A stretch of 12,624 nucleotides of DNA from a bacterium (GTDB taxonomy: Bacteria; Patescibacteriota; Gracilibacteria; Absconditabacterales; Absconditicoccaceae). Shown piece after piece: positions 9,100 through 12,624 of this stretch (positions are counted from its first letter, which is position 1; the number at the start of each line of letters is the position of its first letter). The DNA lies in contig JAHDCT010000019.1 in NCBI GenBank assembly GCA_020629735.1, forward strand, positions 1 through 12,624, written 5' to 3'. The position numbers and the translations under genes are program-made. The notes below the pieces were generated by a model. That model did no database searches, was not told where the DNA came from, and saw only the letters and a list, made by a program, of their open reading frames with translations.

Positions 9100-9171
9100 C
9101 AAGGATACATGGATTTGAACCAAGACTTTCGGCTTCGGAGACCGACGTGCTACCATTAACACCATATCCTT
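9100..9171 (-). tRNA. tRNA with anticodon CCG, probably tRNA-Trp reading CGG
   Basis: A 72-nt cloverleaf on the minus strand: acceptor AAGGATA/TATCCTT (7 bp), D arm GTGT/GCAC with GG in the loop, anticodon stem TCGGT/GCCGA around CTCCGAA (anticodon CCG), T arm with one T-T mismatch around TTCAAAT. By anticodon alone this is tRNA-Arg. The body argues for Trp: A1-U72 and discriminator G73 are bacterial tRNA-Trp identity elements, the anticodon arm resembles CGGTCTCCAAAACCG of E. coli tRNA-Trp with one key change (CCA to CCG), and the Arg identity base A20 is absent (U20). This fits the known CGG=Trp reassignment in Absconditabacterales. CCA is not encoded. Confidence 0.82.
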
Positions 9172-9187
9172 ATGAAAGACATTCAAG

Positions 9188-9215
9188 GTAATAGGAATTC
9201 TCTTAAGAGTATCAA
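9188..9215 (-). promoter_or_regulatory. Putative promoter of tRNA-Trp(CCG)
   Basis: On the minus strand TTGATA (9215-9210), a 16-nt spacer and TATTAC (9193-9188) lie 16 nt upstream of the mature tRNA 5' end. Confidence 0.45.
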
Positions 9216-9332
9216 GTATATTTCAACAATAAGCAATAGTCTTAAAGTATGAAAAAATAATATATCACAAAAAAACAAAATAACAAGTCTTTTCGTTGTC
9301 ACAGTTTGTCATCTCTGTCGTAATAATGTGCA

Positions 9333-9363
9333 AGTCACTTAGGTACCTACTACATTTGTGACT
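9333..9363. repeat. Inverted repeat with inner palindrome
   Basis: AGTCAC (9333-9338) and GTGACT (9358-9363) are inverted repeats flanking the perfect 10-bp palindrome TAGGTACCTA (9340-9349). It could be an operator or RNA structure upstream of the S-layer-like gene. Function unknown. Confidence 0.4.
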
Positions 9364-9450
9364 AAGAACCAAATCCGAATGGGGACTTTTTTATGAGGTT
9401 TAATGCAGTATTATCTTGCATCTAAAGCCATGAATGATAAAGTATCCCTG

Positions 9451-9476
9451 TAAGGAAGCAGTTCCTTATTTTATTT
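9451..9476 (+). terminator. Terminator- or attenuator-like hairpin in the S-layer gene leader
   Basis: A perfect 7-bp stem TAAGGAA/TTCCTTA with loop GCAG is followed by TTTTATTT. It lies about 45 nt upstream of the S-layer-like ATG, so it either ends upstream transcription, attenuates, or stabilises the leader mRNA. The stem is AT-rich and the T-run is interrupted. Confidence 0.4.
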
Positions 9477-9520
9477 GTTGTGTTCTGTGTTCACATTTTA
9501 TTTATTTTAGAGCTTAACTT

Positions 9521-12500
9521 ATGAACAAGTTTACAAAGTTCTTGATCGCTTCAGCTACTGCTGTTGCTATCACAGCCTCTTCACTGATCGCAGTGAATGC
9601 ACAAAGTGCTCAACCAATAACTTCAGCTGAGTTAGAAGCTGCAGTTTCTTGGGGGTACGACAATGGTCTTACAAAGTATTCTACTGTAGAAACTTTTAGA
9701 CCAAATGATCCTTTTATGAGGGAGCATGGTGCTAAGTTTTACTCAGAGTTTGCTGAGAATGTATTGTGTTTGGAAGCAGACACTACAAAGTCTTGTGACT
9801 TCTCTGACCTTTCTACTGCTGACTACACTCTTGTAGATCACATAGTTAAGTCATGTCAATTGGGTATTTTCCAAGGATCTAACGGACAATTTGGTCCAAA
9901 ACAATCTTTGTTGATTAACCAAGCTGAAACAGTTGTTGCTAGAGCTGTTGTTGGAATGCAAGATGAATCTATGACTCCTCGATGGAAAAAGAATCACGAG
10001 GTTGCTTTAGAAGCAGGTTTTGCTGTTGTTTCAGGTCTTTATGATGTGGATACACCATCTGATAGAGGTCAAGCTATGGTAATGGCTTATAGAGCTAGAG
10101 GAAATGGTTGTGGAGCTACTGACGACACGACTACAGACGATCTAGGATCTATTCTAGAAGATCTATTCGGTGATGATGACGACACTACTACTACTACTAC
10201 TACTGGTGGTGATACAACTGGTGACGACACAACTGAATACATGTGTAGCGATGGAACACCTCTTAAGACAGTTGGTGCTTCATGTGATGACGGAAACCCA
10301 GCTACTACTAACGATAGATATGTTGATGAATGTAACTGTGGTGGTGATTTAACTACTACGACTACTACTACAACAAACACTAACACAAGTGGTAACGGAT
10401 CAGTTTCTTGTGACGCTACAGTTACTCTAAACGCTGCTAGTCCAGCTGGATCAGGTCAAGAAATTCCAGGTCTTGCTACTGCTGTAGTTGCTATTTATGA
10501 CGTTATGGCTGGATCAGACGATCTTCTTGTTGATAACTTCGAGTTACAAAGAATCGGTCTTGGATCAGACAACGCTGTAAATTACGTTGCTATCTACACA
10601 CTAGACGGTACGAGAGTATCTAATGGTAAGTCATTCAACTCTGATGAAGAAGCTTACGTTTCTCTAAATCCTAAGGTAACTGTACCTGCTGGAACAACTC
10701 AATCATTTGTTGTTGTTGCTGAGATTGGAGATTCAAACCTTGCTAGTAACGAGGAATTCGCAATCAGATTGAACACATTCAACTCAACTTGTGAAGTAAA
10801 TCTTGACGCTGGAGAGTTCGAAGTAGCTGCTGTTAACGCTGCTATGATCGAAATCGATGACGATGGATCTGTACAAGACGTTGAACTAGGTAACTCACAA
10901 GCTGAAGTTGCTACATTCTCTATCGACAATGAAGATGACTCTGATGTTTACATCACAGCTATTACATTGAGAGATGATGAAAACAACGCTGATGACGATC
11001 TAGCTAACTTTACTCTTGTTTCTGATAACGAAGTACTAGCTACTACAGCTTACGCTAACGGTAGATATGTTACTTTCCAACTTGATACTCCATTTATGAT
11101 CAAGGATGGTGATACTGAAGATTTCGAAGTTATGGCAGACGTAATTGCTGGAGCTGGAGATCAAATCGCTTTCTACGTAGATAGAGCTATTGATGTTTCT
11201 GGATTTGATGAAACATACGGATACGGACTTAACGTTGATGTGTCTAACTATACAGCACAACAGTTCACAATTACTGCTGGTGAATTGACATTCGTTGAGC
11301 ACCCAATCCCAACAGATCAAACTAGAGCTGACAAAGATGATGTAGTTCTTATGGAATTCCACATTGATGTTGAATCTGGTCAAGATCTTACTCTTGAAGA
11401 CATCCTATTCGATGTTTACTCAGATACTCCTACATGTCTTTCTACAGATATTGATAATATCCTAGAAAACATCGAGTTGAGAGATATTACTAACGGAGGT
11501 ACATACACACTTAACACAAGTGCTGGTACTGCTGGAGCTAATTGTCACGTCGAAGCGTTTGATAACGATCTAGGTATTACTCTTGTTGAAGGGAACCATA
11601 CTTTTCAATTGACTGCGGATATTGCTAATACAATACCTACAGCTGACTTAGGAAAAGAGGTATACGTTGAACTAAGACCATCTGGTAACGATGTTGAAGT
11701 TATTGAAAACATGGATGACGAACAAGTTACTGATATTGTTCCTAGTTTCTTAGACTCAGAAGCTATTGAATTCAATATCAGTGGAGTAGAAGTTGTAAGA
11801 CTTCCTGTTTCTTCTAGAGACGTAGTAAATGGAGCTAGAGATCTTCTTCTAATCGACTTTGAAGTTGAAACTGATGATGTTTCTCCAATTACGTTTGACG
11901 AAATTACAGTAGCTGGAGCTGGTGCATGTGCTGCTAACTTCAACGACGCTCACATTTCACAAGTAACTCTTTATAGAGGTGCTTACCCAGATGGAACTGC
12001 GATTGATTTCGAAGATCTAAATGGTGGTTCAAGTCTTACTTTTGATGACTTTGATGAGGTTCTTGTTCCTACAAGTAGTACTCAACCAATGTACATCACT
12101 GTAGATCTAGTTGATGACAACGCTAATGTAGGAAACTGTATTGGTGCTGAAATTACATCTATTGACGCAGAAGACGATGAAAACGATCCTGTTACAGTAA
12201 CTAATGGTGGTACATCTACTATTAATACAGTAACTATCCAAGAAGCTGGTATCTTGAAAATCGAAAGCGCTATCAATGATGTGCTTGTTGAAGATGAAAA
12301 GAACGTGCTTGCTGGAACTACTTCTGACTATGTTGCTGCATTCGAACTAGATGCTACTAATGAAGCTGTTTTCATTGAGGATTTCGTTCTTGTAGCTGGT
12401 GGAGCTGGAGCTACTGACTTCGTTGATACTATCGATAGAGTTGCTATCTACGAAGAAGGATCATCTACTCCTCTATACACTGAAACTGTTAACAGTACTA

Positions 12501-12624
12501 CGGTAACATTCAATAACTTTGATTACGTAGTACCTGAAACAGGAACTAAGACGCTATACGTGAAAGTTATTGCTAATGAAATTGGATTCCAAGAACTTGG
12601 AAAACAATCAGGACCATACAACTT
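9521..12624 (+). CDS. S-layer-like surface protein with SLH-like N-terminus (3' end beyond window)
   Basis: At least 1034 residues of an exported surface protein; no stop before the edge. A signal peptide (MNKFTKFLIASATAVAITAS, cleavage likely after AVNA near residue 27) is followed by an SLH-like region at about 33-195 (WGYDNGLTKYSTVETFRPNDPFMREHGAK, CQLGIFQGSNGQFGPKQSL, NQAETVVARAVVG). Then come an acidic/Thr linker, a small Cys-rich module (about 239-277: CSDGTPL, SCDDGNPATTNDR, CNCGG), another Thr tract, and from about 297 on repeated beta-sandwich-like units (VAIYDVMAGSDDLLVDNFEL; FELDATNEAVFIEDFVLVAGG). The mature protein is acidic and Lys/Arg-poor. No TGA is used for Gly; glycine is nearly always GGA or GGT, as in a highly expressed gene. 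One CGA occurs (TP-CGA-WKK). The SLH-like region may bind the polymer modified by the CsaB-like protein encoded upstream. Confidence 0.88.
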   Translation, partial: MNKFTKFLIASATAVAITASSLIAVNAQSAQPITSAELEAAVSWGYDNGLTKYSTVETFRPNDPFMREHGAKFYSEFAENVLCLEADTTKSCDFSDLSTADYTLVDHIVKSCQLGIFQGSNGQFGPKQSLLINQAETVVARAVVGMQDESMTPRWKKNHEVALEAGFAVVSGLYDVDTPSDRGQAMVMAYRARGNGCGATDDTTTDDLGSILEDLFGDDDDTTTTTTTGGDTTGDDTTEYMCSDGTPLKTVGASCDDGNPATTNDRYVDECNCGGDLTTTTTTTTNTNTSGNGSVSCDATVTLNAASPAGSGQEIPGLATAVVAIYDVMAGSDDLLVDNFELQRIGLGSDNAVNYVAIYTLDGTRVSNGKSFNSDEEAYVSLNPKVTVPAGTTQSFVVVAEIGDSNLASNEEFAIRLNTFNSTCEVNLDAGEFEVAAVNAAMIEIDDDGSVQDVELGNSQAEVATFSIDNEDDSDVYITAITLRDDENNADDDLANFTLVSDNEVLATTAYANGRYVTFQLDTPFMIKDGDTEDFEVMADVIAGAGDQIAFYVDRAIDVSGFDETYGYGLNVDVSNYTAQQFTITAGELTFVEHPIPTDQTRADKDDVVLMEFHIDVESGQDLTLEDILFDVYSDTPTCLSTDIDNILENIELRDITNGGTYTLNTSAGTAGANCHVEAFDNDLGITLVEGNHTFQLTADIANTIPTADLGKEVYVELRPSGNDVEVIENMDDEQVTDIVPSFLDSEAIEFNISGVEVVRLPVSSRDVVNGARDLLLIDFEVETDDVSPITFDEITVAGAGACAANFNDAHISQVTLYRGAYPDGTAIDFEDLNGGSSLTFDDFDEVLVPTSSTQPMYITVDLVDDNANVGNCIGAEITSIDAEDDENDPVTVTNGGTSTINTVTIQEAGILKIESAINDVLVEDEKNVLAGTTSDYVAAFELDATNEAVFIEDFVLVAGGAGATDFVDTIDRVAIYEEGSSTPLYTETVNSTTVTFNNFDYVVPETGTKTLYVKVIANEIGFQELGKQSGPYN
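10184..10204 (+). repeat. (ACT)7 trinucleotide run encoding a Thr tract
   Basis: Seven identical ACT codons in frame (Thr 222-228) follow GATGATGACGAC and form a linker in the S-layer-like protein. A possible site of length variation by slippage. Confidence 0.85.
10352..10375 (+). repeat. Second Thr tract of the S-layer-like gene
   Basis: Eight Thr codons (ACT, ACG and ACA mixed) at residues 278-285, separating the Cys-rich module from the beta-sandwich repeats. Less uniform than the first tract, so less prone to slippage. Confidence 0.75.

Larger units (their letters stand above)
9172..9520. other. Long leader/intergenic region upstream of the S-layer-like gene
   Basis: 349 nt without a convincing gene. 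It holds the tRNA promoter at its left end, an inverted repeat with inner palindrome at 9333-9363, a weak plus-strand promoter-like pair TTGCAT (9417-9422) and TAAAGT (16-nt spacer), and a hairpin at 9451-9468. Such length suggests a structured 5' untranslated region for a highly expressed gene. The weak Shine-Dalgarno (AGAG about 8 nt before the ATG) is the only initiation signal seen. Confidence 0.5.

Noticed and set aside
9100..9171. Plain tRNA-Arg(CCG)
   Set aside because: Anticodon agrees, but A1-U72, G73, the Trp-like anticodon arm, absence of A20 and the Trp positions of CGG/CGA codons argue for Trp.
10087..10386. Val/Ser-rich minus-strand ORF
   Set aside because: It is the complement of the Thr-codon tracts of the S-layer-like gene; its Val runs are low-complexity artefacts.
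1..12624. CRISPR array, insertion sequence or prophage
   Set aside because: No regularly spaced repeats, transposase motifs, terminal inverted repeats or phage structural genes are seen; the only repeats are the Thr tracts and short hairpins.

Overview
The window comes from a low-GC bacterium with a doubly altered genetic code, best explained as Absconditabacteria (candidate division SR1). Read with the standard code almost every gene is shattered. If TGA is read as glycine, long and recognisable proteins appear on both strands: PGVSGG in a DUF368 protein, AGTPGLSDPG in RsmI, HLVAVSGGNL in ComEC and GYYGYKNFGDE in a CsaB-like protein. CGA and CGG also fall where tryptophan is expected. A tRNA with anticodon CCG has a tRNA-Trp-like body (A1-U72, G73, no A20). 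This matches the Absconditabacterales code known from the literature (TGA=Gly, CGA/CGG=Trp), so residues written W below include CGA and CGG codons.

Layout, left to right. (1) 1-820, minus: popT-like DUF368 undecaprenyl-phosphate transporter, cut by the left edge. (2) About 897-1250, plus: small unknown protein, with a good intrinsic terminator lying inside the 3' end of the next, convergent gene. (3) 1263-3065, minus: rsmI followed 6 nt later by a GT4-type glycosyltransferase whose two Rossmann domains are in swapped order. (4) 3192-3265, minus: tRNA-Cys with promoter and terminator. (5) 3441-6558, minus: nucleotidyltransferase downstream of a secreted lamin-tail-domain (LTD) protein that is broken by one +1 frameshift. 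(6) 6697-9082, plus: csaB-like polysaccharide pyruvyl transferase, then a comEC-like DNA channel without a metallo-beta-lactamase domain. (7) 9100-9171, minus: tRNA-Trp(CCG). (8) 9521-12624, plus: a very long S-layer-like surface protein running off the right edge.

The theme is the cell envelope: lipid-carrier recycling (PopT), sugar activation and transfer (nucleotidyltransferase, glycosyltransferase), pyruvylation of wall polymer (CsaB-like), and a secreted surface protein with an N-terminal SLH-like region that could bind pyruvylated polymer. ComEC and the LTD protein point to DNA uptake and extracellular binding. RsmI is an unrelated ribosome-modification gene. The S-layer gene uses no TGA for glycine, whereas rsmI uses TGA for every glycine I read.
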